Source: an uncultured Ruminococcus sp. | GTDB taxonomy: Bacteria; Bacillota; Clostridia; Oscillospirales; Ruminococcaceae | Direction of reading: 5' to 3' | DNA: 64,000 nt | Assembly (NCBI GenBank): GCA_947169885.1 | Contig: CAMVRM010000003.1 | Location: 53,937 to 117,936, forward strand | Shown here: positions 15,893 to 24,384 of the stretch, one piece after another | How the letters are laid out: each line of letters starts with the position of its first letter | Position numbering within the stretch: position 1 is the first letter of the stretch | Translations under genes and position numbers: made by a program | The notes under the pieces: generated by a model | What the model was told of the DNA's origin: nothing | Databases searched by the model: none | The model's input: only the letters and a program-made list of their open reading frames with translations

Positions 15893-15921
15893 TTGCATTT
15901 TTTAAGCAAGTGTGATATAAT
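15893..15921 (+). promoter_or_regulatory. Extended -10 promoter of the GH95 gene
   Basis: TTGCAT (15893-15898), 17-bp spacer ending in TGTGA, TATAAT (15916-15921), giving an extended -10 (TGATATAAT). The GH95 start is 36 bp downstream. Confidence 0.65.
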
Positions 15922-15957
15922 TAAGTAGATTAGGCAACACTTGAAAGGACGATCTCT

Positions 15958-18231
15958 ATGTATAAAACGGATTCGGTAATATGGTTCGATTCTCCTGCGG
16001 AGGACTGGAACAGCGCTTTGCCCGTAGGCAACGGACGTATAGGCGGTATGGTGTTCGGACAGCCGCTTTTTGAGAAGATAATGCTCAATGAGGATTCGAT
16101 CTATTCGGGCGGTCCGAGAAAGCGCAACAATCCTTCGGCAAAAAAGAACCTCGAAAAAGTCCGTCAGCTGCTCTTTGACGAGAAGATCGAAGAAGCCGAG
16201 AAAATCATTCTCGATGCGTTCTGCGGAACTCCCGTCAATCAGCGTCACTATATGCCGCTGGGCGAGCTGAATATCATACATGACGAGACTGAGTGCGATT
16301 TCGGAACACGTGCGCTCGACCTTGAAACGGCGCTCTGCACCACCGAATACAGCATCGGCGGCGTTGATTTCTGCCGTGAGGTGTTCTGCACCGAGCCTGA
16401 CAAGGTAATGGCTGTCAGGCTGACTGCTTCCGAAAAAGGAGCTGTCAACGTCCGCATAAAGATGGACGGGCGTGACGATTATTTCGATGACAACTCCCCT
16501 GTTTCCGACGATTCGATACTTTACTACGGCGGAGCAGGCGCTGAGGACGGCATTCAGTTTGCCGCTTATATAAAGGTACTCAACATCGGCGGCACGGTCA
16601 GTCAGTACGGCAGTTTTCTCAAATGTGAGGGCTGTGACGAACTTGTTATCATCATCGCTTCGCACACCAGTTGGCGCTATCAGGACTACAAACAGCAGGC
16701 AAAACTTGACGCAGAAGCGGCGGCACTGCTGGGTTACGAAACGCTCAAAAGCCGTCACCTTGCGGACTACCAAAGACTGTATCGCAGAACTTCCCTTGAC
16801 CTCGGCGGAAACGCTGACAGCCTGCCCACTGACAAGCGCCTGAAAGCGTTTGCGGACGGCGCTGAGGACAACCGTCTTGTGACGCTTTACTGGAATTTTG
16901 CAAAGTATCTGCTTATCGCTGCGAGCCGTGAGGGAACGCTCCCGACAAACTTGCAGGGCATTTGGAATAAAGATCTGTGGCCTGCGTGGGGCTGCCGCTT
17001 CACGATAAATATAAACACCGAGATGAACTACTGGGGCGTTGAGACTGCGAATCTTTCAAAGCTTGCGAACCCGCTGTTCGACCATATCGAACGCATGAGA
17101 CCAAACGGCAGAGTTACCGCCCGTGAGATGTATGGCTGCGGCGGCTTTGTTGCACACCACAACACCGACATATGGGGCGACACCGCTCCGCAGGATTTGT
17201 GGATGCCGGGTACTCAGTGGGTCATGGGTGCGGCGTGGCTGTGTCTGCACATCTGGGAACATTACCTGTTCACGCTGGACAAGGATTTCCTGCGTGAGAA
17301 ATACCCTACGCTCAAAGAGTGTGCGGCGTTCTTCGAGGATTATCTCATTGAAGACAAGCATGGACGGCTGGTCACTTGCCCGTCAGTTTCCCCCGAGAAC
17401 ACCTACATAACCGAGAGCGGTGCAAAGGGTTCTATCTGCATAGGCGCATCAATGGACAGTCAGATCATCTATGAACTGTTCACAGCGGTCATTGAATCGT
17501 CCAAAATTCTGGACTGCGACAAGGAACATTCCGAAAAACTCGCACAAATGCGTGACAGGCTTCCCAAGCCCGAGATCGGCAAATACGGTCAGATCATGGA
17601 ATGGGCAGTCGATTATGACGAAGCTGAACCGGGTCACAGGCACGTTTCACAGCTGTTCGCACTTTATCCCGGCGACATGATAAGCGTGAGAAAGACTCCC
17701 GAACTTGCCAAAGCTGCAAGAGCAACCCTTGAAAGACGTTTATCACACGGCGGTGGTCACACAGGCTGGTCCAGGGCATGGATGATAAACTTCTGGGCAA
17801 GGCTGTTCGACAGCAAGAAAGTCGGCGAAAACATCAGAGCGCTGCTCACGAATTCGACCAGCGTGAATCTCTTTGATATGCACCCTCCGTTCCAAATAGA
17901 CGGCAACTACGGCGGTGCCGCAGGCATTACCGAAGCGCTTGTTCAAAGTGCCAACGGCGAACTTATCCTGCTCCCTGCCTGCCCGAAAGAATGGAAATGC
18001 GGAAGCTTCAAGGGTCTGCGTGCAAGAGGTGCGCTGACAGTCGGCTGCAAGTGGGACGAAAAAACTGTCAAAGCAAAAGTCACTGCTGACAAGGACGTTT
18101 GCTTTACGCTTGTTAATAATTTCAGCGGTATGAAAGCTGTTCTTGACGGCAATGAGCTTTCGTGGGACGGCGATAGCTGCAAAGTTGATATCAGGGCAGG
18201 TCAGGTGCTTGACATCGCTGCTTTTATATAA
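15958..18231 (+). CDS. GH95 alpha-L-fucosidase (or alpha-L-galactosidase)
   Basis: A 757-residue inverting glycoside hydrolase of family 95. The N-terminal GH95 beta domain begins with the typical SPAEDWNSALPVGNGRIGGM, followed by an (alpha/alpha)6 barrel. Catalytic candidates by motif: E480 in SVSPENTY as acid, and N351/N353 (TININTEMNYW) with D648 (IDGNYGGAAGI) activating the water. Most GH95 enzymes release alpha-1,2-linked L-fucose from host or plant glycans; some prefer L-galactose, which cannot be told from sequence here. No signal peptide, so cytosolic action on imported oligosaccharides. It is followed after 21 bp by the GH26-like gene and probably shares its mRNA. Confidence 0.92.
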   Translation: MYKTDSVIWFDSPAEDWNSALPVGNGRIGGMVFGQPLFEKIMLNEDSIYSGGPRKRNNPSAKKNLEKVRQLLFDEKIEEAEKIILDAFCGTPVNQRHYMPLGELNIIHDETECDFGTRALDLETALCTTEYSIGGVDFCREVFCTEPDKVMAVRLTASEKGAVNVRIKMDGRDDYFDDNSPVSDDSILYYGGAGAEDGIQFAAYIKVLNIGGTVSQYGSFLKCEGCDELVIIIASHTSWRYQDYKQQAKLDAEAAALLGYETLKSRHLADYQRLYRRTSLDLGGNADSLPTDKRLKAFADGAEDNRLVTLYWNFAKYLLIAASREGTLPTNLQGIWNKDLWPAWGCRFTININTEMNYWGVETANLSKLANPLFDHIERMRPNGRVTAREMYGCGGFVAHHNTDIWGDTAPQDLWMPGTQWVMGAAWLCLHIWEHYLFTLDKDFLREKYPTLKECAAFFEDYLIEDKHGRLVTCPSVSPENTYITESGAKGSICIGASMDSQIIYELFTAVIESSKILDCDKEHSEKLAQMRDRLPKPEIGKYGQIMEWAVDYDEAEPGHRHVSQLFALYPGDMISVRKTPELAKAARATLERRLSHGGGHTGWSRAWMINFWARLFDSKKVGENIRALLTNSTSVNLFDMHPPFQIDGNYGGAAGITEALVQSANGELILLPACPKEWKCGSFKGLRARGALTVGCKWDEKTVKAKVTADKDVCFTLVNNFSGMKAVLDGNELSWDGDSCKVDIRAGQVLDIAAFI

Positions 18232-18252
18232 AAGGAAAGGATAAGAAAAAGT

Positions 18253-20220
18253 ATGAGATCAAGAAGGATAGCGGCTGCGGCTGCGGCAGCTGTCATGACG
18301 GTGACAGCGCTCGGCTCATGCGGCACATCTATGAACAAAAACAACAGTTCTGCTGACTCAAAGCAGTCGGAAAGCAGTTCTGTGACAGACTCGGCTGAAA
18401 GCACTTCCGACAGCGAGGGCAGCGGCGGCGACACAGCTGTTCCCGTTTACAATGAGACTAATTTTGATGCTGTGACCGTTCCTTACGTGGAATACTCAAA
18501 GACCTATCAGGCAGAATCGGGAACTCTTATCAGTGACACTGCGAGCGTTAAGAAAGAAAGAGCATCTTTCAAGGGCGAGGGCTATGTTTCGGGCGCTAAT
18601 CAGGAAAACTGGTCTATGAGTTTTGACCTGCCCGAATCGCAGTTTTACAACATATCCATTCAGACTGCTGCCGACAGTGCGGTAAACTGCCGCCTTTTCA
18701 TCAACGGCAGAGAGGTATGGATATTCCGCACCGCAGGCGATGGTAATTTCAGCGAAAAATTCCTCGAAAACATATGGCTCGAAAAGGGCATCAATGAGAT
18801 AACCGTTCAGTCGACAAATGACCTTGTTGACATCGACTACATAAAGATCGAGTCTAACGCCGACATAAGCACACTGAATCCCGATCTGTCGACTGCCGTT
18901 CTTTCAAATCCTCATGCGAATTACCGTGCCCAGGCGCTTTATCAGATACTTTGCTCCAACTACGGCAAGCAGGTGCTGACCGCCCAGCATGACACCGCAG
19001 GCGGCAGTTCCGAAACAGCGCTTGTACAGCAGCTCACCAACAAAGCACCTGCGATCAGAGTTTCCGACATGGGTCTTTACACCAAGCAGAACACCAAGGA
19101 CGTTACTCAGGCGATAAATTATTTCGAGGCAGGCGGACTTGTGGCTTATGACTGGTACTGGATAGACCCCTCGGGCGACAAGAACAGCGACAAGTTCGAG
19201 GTCAAGGATATAAGCTTCGACATAAAGAAAGCTATCCCCGAAACTGTCGAGAAACCTGCGCAGTATCCCGATGATGACGGCGACGGACTTCCCGACACAA
19301 ATGCCGAGCCTATCTCCCCTGCCGCTTCCGAGCCGAAATATAATGTTGACGAGATGTCCGAGTGGGACACCGACACTATCGAGTATTATCACAATATGGG
19401 CGAGATAACCGATGAGTGCTACTATATCCTGAATGACATCGACAAAGTTTCGGGCAAGCTGTCAAAGCTGCAAGAGAAAGGCGTACCCGTTCTGTGGAGA
19501 CCGCTGCCTGTTGCGAGCAACGGACTTTACTGGTGGGGAACTGACAAGGAAAGCTACAAATGGCTGTGGCAGCTGATGTACAAGCGCATGACCAACTACC
19601 ACGAACTGAACAACTTAGTCTGGGTGTGGAGCGCTCAGAACGCCGACTGGTATGTTGGCAATGAGTACTGCGATGTGCTGTCGGTGGACGTTTACACAGA
19701 GGGCAACCGCAGCGGTCATATAAACACTCTGCTGTTCCTCAACAACCTCTGCAAGACCAAGCCGCTTGCAATGAGTGAGTGCGGAAATCTGCCTGCGGTC
19801 GAGGCTATCTTGCAGGAGAAAGCATTCTGGGCGTATACGGCGCTGTGGACTGAACCTTATCTGTCCACTGAAATGGGCGTTTACGCTTCTGACGAGGATG
19901 AAAAGGTTAAAATGGCAGGACGCTTCACCGAATATTACAACAACAACTACACACTCACCCGTGAAGAACTCCCCGACCTTGTTGAAGTCGCAAAAAGCAT
20001 AAGAGCCGCTAAGAAGGCTGAAAAGAAAGCTAAGAAAGAAGCCGAAAAGCAAAATGCTGACAGTTCCGAAACTGACGAAAGTTCGGTACTTGACGAGAAC
20101 TACACAGACGGCGGATATTACGAGAAAGGCTACGATCAGGGCTACACTGATGACGGCGGCTACTCGGACGAATACACTGACGGCGGTTACTACGACGACG
20201 GAACAGGTTATAATTACTGA
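18253..20220 (+). CDS. CBM35-like + GH26 lipoprotein, beta-mannanase fold with missing acid/base Glu
   Basis: A 655-residue lipoprotein: signal peptide with lipobox LGSC (C23), Ser/Glu-rich linker, a CBM35-type carbohydrate-binding domain (about 72-200, YQAESGTLI to VDIDYIKIE), then a GH26 barrel (about 215-585). GH26 features include VLTAQHDTAGG, a typical VWVWSAQNADWY strand and the nucleophile E509 (AMSECGN). The acid/base segment reads RPLPVASNGLYWWG where mannanases have RPxHE, so H-E is replaced by P419-V420. Inserted in the barrel is a DDDGDGLPDTNAEP loop that resembles a calcium-binding repeat. The tail is a charged Lys/Glu segment and a Tyr/Gly/Asp repeat. It would sit on the outer face of the membrane, as an enzyme with altered chemistry or a mannan-binding protein. 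Confidence 0.85.
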   Translation: MRSRRIAAAAAAAVMTVTALGSCGTSMNKNNSSADSKQSESSSVTDSAESTSDSEGSGGDTAVPVYNETNFDAVTVPYVEYSKTYQAESGTLISDTASVKKERASFKGEGYVSGANQENWSMSFDLPESQFYNISIQTAADSAVNCRLFINGREVWIFRTAGDGNFSEKFLENIWLEKGINEITVQSTNDLVDIDYIKIESNADISTLNPDLSTAVLSNPHANYRAQALYQILCSNYGKQVLTAQHDTAGGSSETALVQQLTNKAPAIRVSDMGLYTKQNTKDVTQAINYFEAGGLVAYDWYWIDPSGDKNSDKFEVKDISFDIKKAIPETVEKPAQYPDDDGDGLPDTNAEPISPAASEPKYNVDEMSEWDTDTIEYYHNMGEITDECYYILNDIDKVSGKLSKLQEKGVPVLWRPLPVASNGLYWWGTDKESYKWLWQLMYKRMTNYHELNNLVWVWSAQNADWYVGNEYCDVLSVDVYTEGNRSGHINTLLFLNNLCKTKPLAMSECGNLPAVEAILQEKAFWAYTALWTEPYLSTEMGVYASDEDEKVKMAGRFTEYYNNNYTLTREELPDLVEVAKSIRAAKKAEKKAKKEAEKQNADSSETDESSVLDENYTDGGYYEKGYDQGYTDDGGYSDEYTDGGYYDDGTGYNY

Positions 20221-20230
20221 TAAAATGCCA

Positions 20231-20273
20231 AAACGCTGCAAGGAGAAAATGCTCTTTGCAGCGTTTATTTTTT
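20231..20273 (+). terminator. Rho-independent terminator after GH26 gene
   Basis: Long stem AAACGCTGCAA / TTGCAGCGTTT followed by ATTTTTT, 10 bp after the stop. Confidence 0.85.
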
Positions 20274-20421
20274 ACGTAAATAGCTAAAAAACTTAATTAT
20301 TTTCGTTGATAAATGATGTTAAATTATTGAATTTTTTGTGTATTATCGTAAACCAAAAAGATATAGATTGGTGAGTTGTTACAATTATTATGTTATAATA
20401 TTTTATATTTAGCACATATTA

Positions 20422-20450
20422 TTGACATAATCAGGAAGATAATGTATAAT
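20422..20450 (+). promoter_or_regulatory. Strong sigma-A promoter of the pilin-like gene
   Basis: Consensus TTGACA (20422-20427), 17-bp spacer, TATAAT (20445-20450). The start codon is about 120 bp downstream, which implies a leader of roughly 115 nt. The 20274-20421 stretch before it is very AT-rich and shows nothing else. Confidence 0.8.
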
Positions 20451-20468
20451 TAAAACAACGAAACAAAA

Positions 20469-20534
20469 ACGAAAAATTTCGTGCAAGGGCTGCACGTGCA
20501 AAGGCTGCACCGAAAAGTGACAAGAGGTCACTCG
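20469..20534 (+). ncRNA. Structured 5' leader with tandem stem-loops upstream of pilin gene
   Basis: Within the untranslated leader I see a short ACGAAA/TTTCGT hairpin, then two abutting 15-nt stem-loops that differ by one base (GTGCA-AGGGC-TGCAC at 20481-20495 and GTGCA-AAGGC-TGCAC at 20496-20510), then AGTGAC-AAGAG-GTCACT (20516-20532). All three loops are five-base and purine-rich. It does not match c-di-GMP or other riboswitch cores that I know. A regulatory or mRNA-stabilising leader is inference. Confidence 0.5.
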
Positions 20535-20572
20535 ATTTAAGGAAAATAGCAAAATAGAAAGAGGGATCAACC

Positions 20573-21364
20573 ATGAAAAGATATAATGCTTATTTGCGTA
20601 AGCTGCAAAAAGGCTTCACGCTTATAGAAATGGTCGTTGTTATCGCCATAATCGGCGTTCTTGCAGCGATAATCGTTCCGTCAGTTATGAACTACATCCG
20701 CAAATCTCAGCGCAGGGTCGACACGGCTAATGCCAAGCAGATCTGGACAGCTATACAGGGTCTGCTTGCCGATGATTATGTTGCGCACGATTATGCGCTC
20801 AACAAATCAGGCAAGAAAAAGGGCGACTGGACAACTGAAAGTTCGTTCTTTTGCAGTGAGGGTATCAGCGCTCCCTGCCGAATGGTAGATGTTTACTCAA
20901 ACGGCAACAACAAGCCCGAGCATTACAAGCTTTGCGTTGTTGCGATGTGCGTTGCAAAAAAAGGCGGCGGCGGAAAGGATAATTACGGTTTTTGGAACCC
21001 TGCTCAGGACGAGCATACGTATTTCGTTGAAAAACTCAACGGCTGCTCATGGGAAGATGCCCAGAAAAACGGCAAGAAAAACAAAGATCAGGGCTTTGTG
21101 GGAGACTCCACTGAGTTTCTTTGGCCTATGAAATATTTAACTCACAAGGACAACGTAAAGACAGACTGCTGGATAATCGGCTGGAGAGTTGAAGATCAGC
21201 GTGTCGAGATATGGTCAGGTAACACAACAGCAAGCGGCGGCGGCGGAAAGTTCCCTGTTTATAGGGTATGGCCCGATCCCTGCGATGAATATACCAACGA
21301 ATACTATGACAGCCCGTATAACAAGCCAAACGATGCAGACAGAAGCTATTACGGGGTCAAATAA
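20573..21364 (+). CDS. Type IV pilin-like protein (class III signal / N-methylation motif)
   Basis: 263 residues with a prepilin signal KGFTLIEMVVVIAIIGVLAA: cleavage after Gly, Phe at +1 and Glu at +5, followed by a hydrophobic helix. The mature C-terminal domain is unlike ordinary pilins: many aromatic residues, seven cysteines (for example CSEGISAPC and KLCVVAMC), two poly-Gly stretches and a Tyr/Asp-rich end. Prepilin peptidase and pilus assembly genes are not in the window. Pilin-like proteins act as cellulose-binding adhesins in Ruminococcus albus (CbpC type), which is a plausible role here. GAGGGA precedes the ATG. Monocistronic between its own promoter and terminator. Confidence 0.85.
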   Translation: MKRYNAYLRKLQKGFTLIEMVVVIAIIGVLAAIIVPSVMNYIRKSQRRVDTANAKQIWTAIQGLLADDYVAHDYALNKSGKKKGDWTTESSFFCSEGISAPCRMVDVYSNGNNKPEHYKLCVVAMCVAKKGGGGKDNYGFWNPAQDEHTYFVEKLNGCSWEDAQKNGKKNKDQGFVGDSTEFLWPMKYLTHKDNVKTDCWIIGWRVEDQRVEIWSGNTTASGGGGKFPVYRVWPDPCDEYTNEYYDSPYNKPNDADRSYYGVK

Positions 21365-21417
21365 CATCAGCCATCTTTCTATATTTTCCTTAAATTAGGT
21401 CGGCAAACCTAAAAAAA

Positions 21418-21453
21418 CAAGTCGCTCCTCAAAAGGGAGTGACTTGTTTTTTG
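21418..21453. terminator. Bidirectional terminator between pilin and SulP genes
   Basis: CAAGTCGCTCC / GGAGTGACTTG stem with a short AAAA-containing loop and T runs on the plus side; convergent genes end on both sides. Confidence 0.8.
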
Positions 21454-23613
21454 TCATGAATACATTTTTTCGATAAGTTCGGCATACTGAGGGTCGCTCT
21501 CACGGATATGCGAGATAGCCTGTCTGCGGCGTGTCATCAGCGTTTCGTAACGGTCGGGATGCTTTTCTTTCAGCCGCTGTTCAAATCTTCGGTTATGCTC
21601 ACGGATACGATCAAGCGCCTTAGGGTCGCTGCGCCTCAGTTTAAGTGCAAGCCGCATACGCCGCAGTTCGATGACCTCACCAACTTTTTGCTCGTCAACA
21701 CGCAGACGTTCGGAAAGTTCTTTCAGATGTGCTTCAAGGTGGACGAGCAATTCTTCCTGATCCAGTTCGCCCATGCCTTTCCACTCGCCCTCGGGCTTAA
21801 TGACCTCAGCAATATCTTCGCCGCCGTCAAGCCCCGAAAGCAGCCGCTCGGTGTATTTCTCCATTTGCTCGTCCGCATCAGCGCCGAACGCCCACTCAAA
21901 TTCCAGTCTGTCGTTTCTGCCTGCCGACAGCACTTCCGACTTCTGCAAAAGTTCATTTTCTTCCAGTTCGTAAGGTTCGCTAAAACCCGCTTCCGTAAGT
22001 GCCGCAATGATAGTACGGCGACATCTTCCCTGCTCGATCATTCCGCCAAGCCCCAGCTGCCGCAGTCTGTCGTTAAGACTTCCGATATGCGAAGCAAGAT
22101 ACAGTCCGATACCCTTTTCGGCAAGAGAAGCTGAAAGCTGCGAGATACGGTCGGCAGCGGTTATGTCGATATTGCATATCGCTCCCGAATCGACTATGAC
22201 ACATCGGGTCTCGGGCTTTAAGCTGCGTTCAATGTCGTCAACGAACAGCCCGATATTCGCAAAGTACAAGTTTCCCGAAAAGCGGTACAGCACAACGCCT
22301 TTTATTGGTATGGAGTTTGTGTTGCGCTCCAGGCTGTGAAATCCCTCATGCCCCGGGATAACGCCTAAAAACGAGCGCTTCGGGTTCGCCGTGCGGATAA
22401 TTATAGATACGAACGAAAGTATAACGCCGACTGTCACGCCGAATATCGTCCCGAAGATGAGTACTCCGAAAAACGCCGCAAAGAATATCAGAAGTTCTTT
22501 CCGATCCTGATGATAGAGCCTTTCGATAAGGTCGAATTCGACTGCGCCAAGCAGTGCCGAAATGACTATCGCCGTCAGCACTGGAACAGGCAGATACTGA
22601 ATAAAGCCCGTGCAGAAAAGCATTATGACGATCATCGCCGCCGATGCCGTGAGCGACATTACCTGAGACTTTCCGCCGTACTGCTCGCCCATGGAACTGC
22701 GTGAGACTGAGCCGTTCACGGGACAGCAGCCTGTCAGCGCCGCCGCCAAGTTGCCGATAGAATAAACAAGTATCTCACGGTCATTATCCAGCCGATAGCC
22801 GTTTTTGTTGGCAAGACTGTTTGATGCAAGAAGCGTTTCAGCCATTATGACCACTGCAACAGTCAGGCTTACGGGAAGAAGGTCGGTAATGAGTTCGGGA
22901 GAAATGCTCGGAAGCTGCCACGCAGGAAGTCCTCTTTCGATGCGGCTGAGACAAGCAACATCGTAACGCTCTGCGATGCCGAAATATCCAAGCGCCGCTC
23001 CTGCCGCCATAACTGCTACCGACATAGGCAGTTTAGGTGCAAGCTTTTTCGCAGTGAGCAAAAGCGCAAGCGAGACAGCACCCATAAGCAGCGAAATAGC
23101 GTTGAAGCTGTCACGTATCGTTTCGGCGATGTGTACTATCAGTTCGGGCAGTTCGCCTGTTCCCGAACTGCCGCCCAGCAGTTTTGGTATCTGCATAAAG
23201 ATTATGGTCGTGGATATGCCGCTTATAAAACCGCCCATGACAGGTGTCGAGATGTAATTGACCAGCCGTCCTGCCCTGAGAAGTCGGAATATCATAAGCC
23301 ACGCCGCCACAAACAGCGTTATCATCGGGACTGTCTGCACGGCTTCTCTGCTGCCGCTCTCGATGCCAAGCACTGCAAGTTCCGCACCCACAAGTGCGGC
23401 AGGCGCAGCGTCAACGCCGAAAATGAACTGCTTTGAGCCTGACATCAGCCCGAAAATAAGTATCGGGAATATCGAGCCATAAAGCCCGTAAACGGCAGGC
23501 AGTCCTGCTATCTGCGAATAACCCATTGAGATCGGTATCGAAACAAGGGCTATTATCACGCCTGTGAGAATGTCACGGGGCAAAGTTTTAGGGTCGAGCT
23601 GTTTAAGGCTCAT
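21454..23613 (-). CDS. SulP family anion transporter with STAS domain and long charged tail
   Basis: About 719 residues from the ATG at 23613, which has a GAGGTG site and overlaps the 3' end of queH; the track start at 23652 lacks support. Residues 1-400 are the membrane transport domain of the SLC26/SulP family (DILTGVIIALVSIPISMGYSQIAGLPAVYGLYGSIFP is typical). A cytosolic STAS domain follows (about 440-545, CVIVDSGAICNIDITAADRI). The last 150 residues are highly charged and probably coiled-coil, longer than usual. The ion (sulfate, bicarbonate or other) cannot be set from sequence. Confidence 0.9.
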   Translation of the reverse strand: MSLKQLDPKTLPRDILTGVIIALVSIPISMGYSQIAGLPAVYGLYGSIFPILIFGLMSGSKQFIFGVDAAPAALVGAELAVLGIESGSREAVQTVPMITLFVAAWLMIFRLLRAGRLVNYISTPVMGGFISGISTTIIFMQIPKLLGGSSGTGELPELIVHIAETIRDSFNAISLLMGAVSLALLLTAKKLAPKLPMSVAVMAAGAALGYFGIAERYDVACLSRIERGLPAWQLPSISPELITDLLPVSLTVAVVIMAETLLASNSLANKNGYRLDNDREILVYSIGNLAAALTGCCPVNGSVSRSSMGEQYGGKSQVMSLTASAAMIVIMLFCTGFIQYLPVPVLTAIVISALLGAVEFDLIERLYHQDRKELLIFFAAFFGVLIFGTIFGVTVGVILSFVSIIIRTANPKRSFLGVIPGHEGFHSLERNTNSIPIKGVVLYRFSGNLYFANIGLFVDDIERSLKPETRCVIVDSGAICNIDITAADRISQLSASLAEKGIGLYLASHIGSLNDRLRQLGLGGMIEQGRCRRTIIAALTEAGFSEPYELEENELLQKSEVLSAGRNDRLEFEWAFGADADEQMEKYTERLLSGLDGGEDIAEVIKPEGEWKGMGELDQEELLVHLEAHLKELSERLRVDEQKVGEVIELRRMRLALKLRRSDPKALDRIREHNRRFEQRLKEKHPDRYETLMTRRRQAISHIRESDPQYAELIEKMYS

Positions 23614-24253
23614 GCGCATCACCTCTGTTTTTGCGTCGCTCATCAGCTTCACGCTTTGAGAAAACGCAGCCGCAGTAATCCTGACGATAGAGGGAGTACT
23701 CCGCTGAAAGTTCTATCGAACGCTTATAACCGCCACGCTTTTTCAGGTCGAGCGGCAGTGCTTTCACAGGGTATACACCTGACAGTTCTTCGGAGATCTC
23801 GTTGAGTTTCGGGGCATTTTTGTAAGGTGAGATAGAAAGCGTTGTCCCGAAATAGTCAAAGCCCATTGAAGCGGCAAGCTGTGCGGTCTTTTCAAGCCTG
23901 AGCCGATAGCAGACAAAACAGCGTTCTCCGCCCTCGGGGATAGGTTCAAGCCCCTTTACCGCCGTGTAGAACTCATTCGGGTCATATTCGCCCTCGATAA
24001 AGCTGACAGGATTTTTCACGGGCAGTTCGGAGATAAGCCGCTTTTGTTCCTCAACACGGTGACGGAACTCCTCCTCAGGTGAGATATTCGGGTTGAAATA
24101 AAATACCGTGACGGAAAAATGCTGTGTCAGATATTCCAGCGAATAGGACGAACAGGGAGCACAGCAGCTGTGCAGCAAAAGTGTCGGGACTTTTCCCTCG
24201 GGTATAGCTGAGATGAGCTTGTCAAGTTCAAGCTGGTAATTTCGTTTCTGCAT
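23603..24253 (-). CDS. queH: Epoxyqueuosine reductase QueH
   Basis: 216 residues of the former DUF208 family, which reduces epoxyqueuosine to queuosine in tRNA in many anaerobes lacking QueG. The metal/cluster cysteines are visible: HSCCAPCSSY (C30, C31, C34), ERCFVCYRLRLEKTA and DYCGCVFSKRE. A GAGGTG site precedes the ATG. It overlaps the following SulP gene by 11 bp, implying one transcript; the functional link is not obvious. Confidence 0.93.
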   Translation of the reverse strand: MQKRNYQLELDKLISAIPEGKVPTLLLHSCCAPCSSYSLEYLTQHFSVTVFYFNPNISPEEEFRHRVEEQKRLISELPVKNPVSFIEGEYDPNEFYTAVKGLEPIPEGGERCFVCYRLRLEKTAQLAASMGFDYFGTTLSISPYKNAPKLNEISEELSGVYPVKALPLDLKKRGGYKRSIELSAEYSLYRQDYCGCVFSKREADERRKNRGDAHEP

Positions 24254-24333
24254 ATTGCACCTCTTGAAAAAAATGATATTTCTTTTTTATAACAGTATAT
24301 CACATTTTTTCACGATTGTCTATAATTTTCGGC

Positions 24334-24364
24334 GAATAAAATGTCTCGTTTCGTGACATAATTA
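24334..24364 (+). promoter_or_regulatory. Probable sigma-G (forespore) promoter of spoVAD
   Basis: GAATA (24334-24338), an 18-bp spacer and CATAATTA (24357-24364). This is close to the Bacillus sigma-G pattern GnATA / CATnnTA with 18-bp spacing and unlike the sigma-A promoters elsewhere in the window. The assignment is supported by the spoVA genes that follow. Confidence 0.5.
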
Positions 24365-24384
24365 TTACAAAAGGAGCGATGCGC

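Noticed and set aside
15208-16773. 521-residue minus-strand ORF
   Set aside because: It lies opposite the hypothetical gene and the GH95 gene, has no ribosome site and its composition is that of a shadow frame.
20469-20534. c-di-GMP (GEMM) or other known riboswitch upstream of the pilin gene
   Set aside because: The hairpins and loops do not fit the conserved cores that I know; kept only as an unclassified leader.
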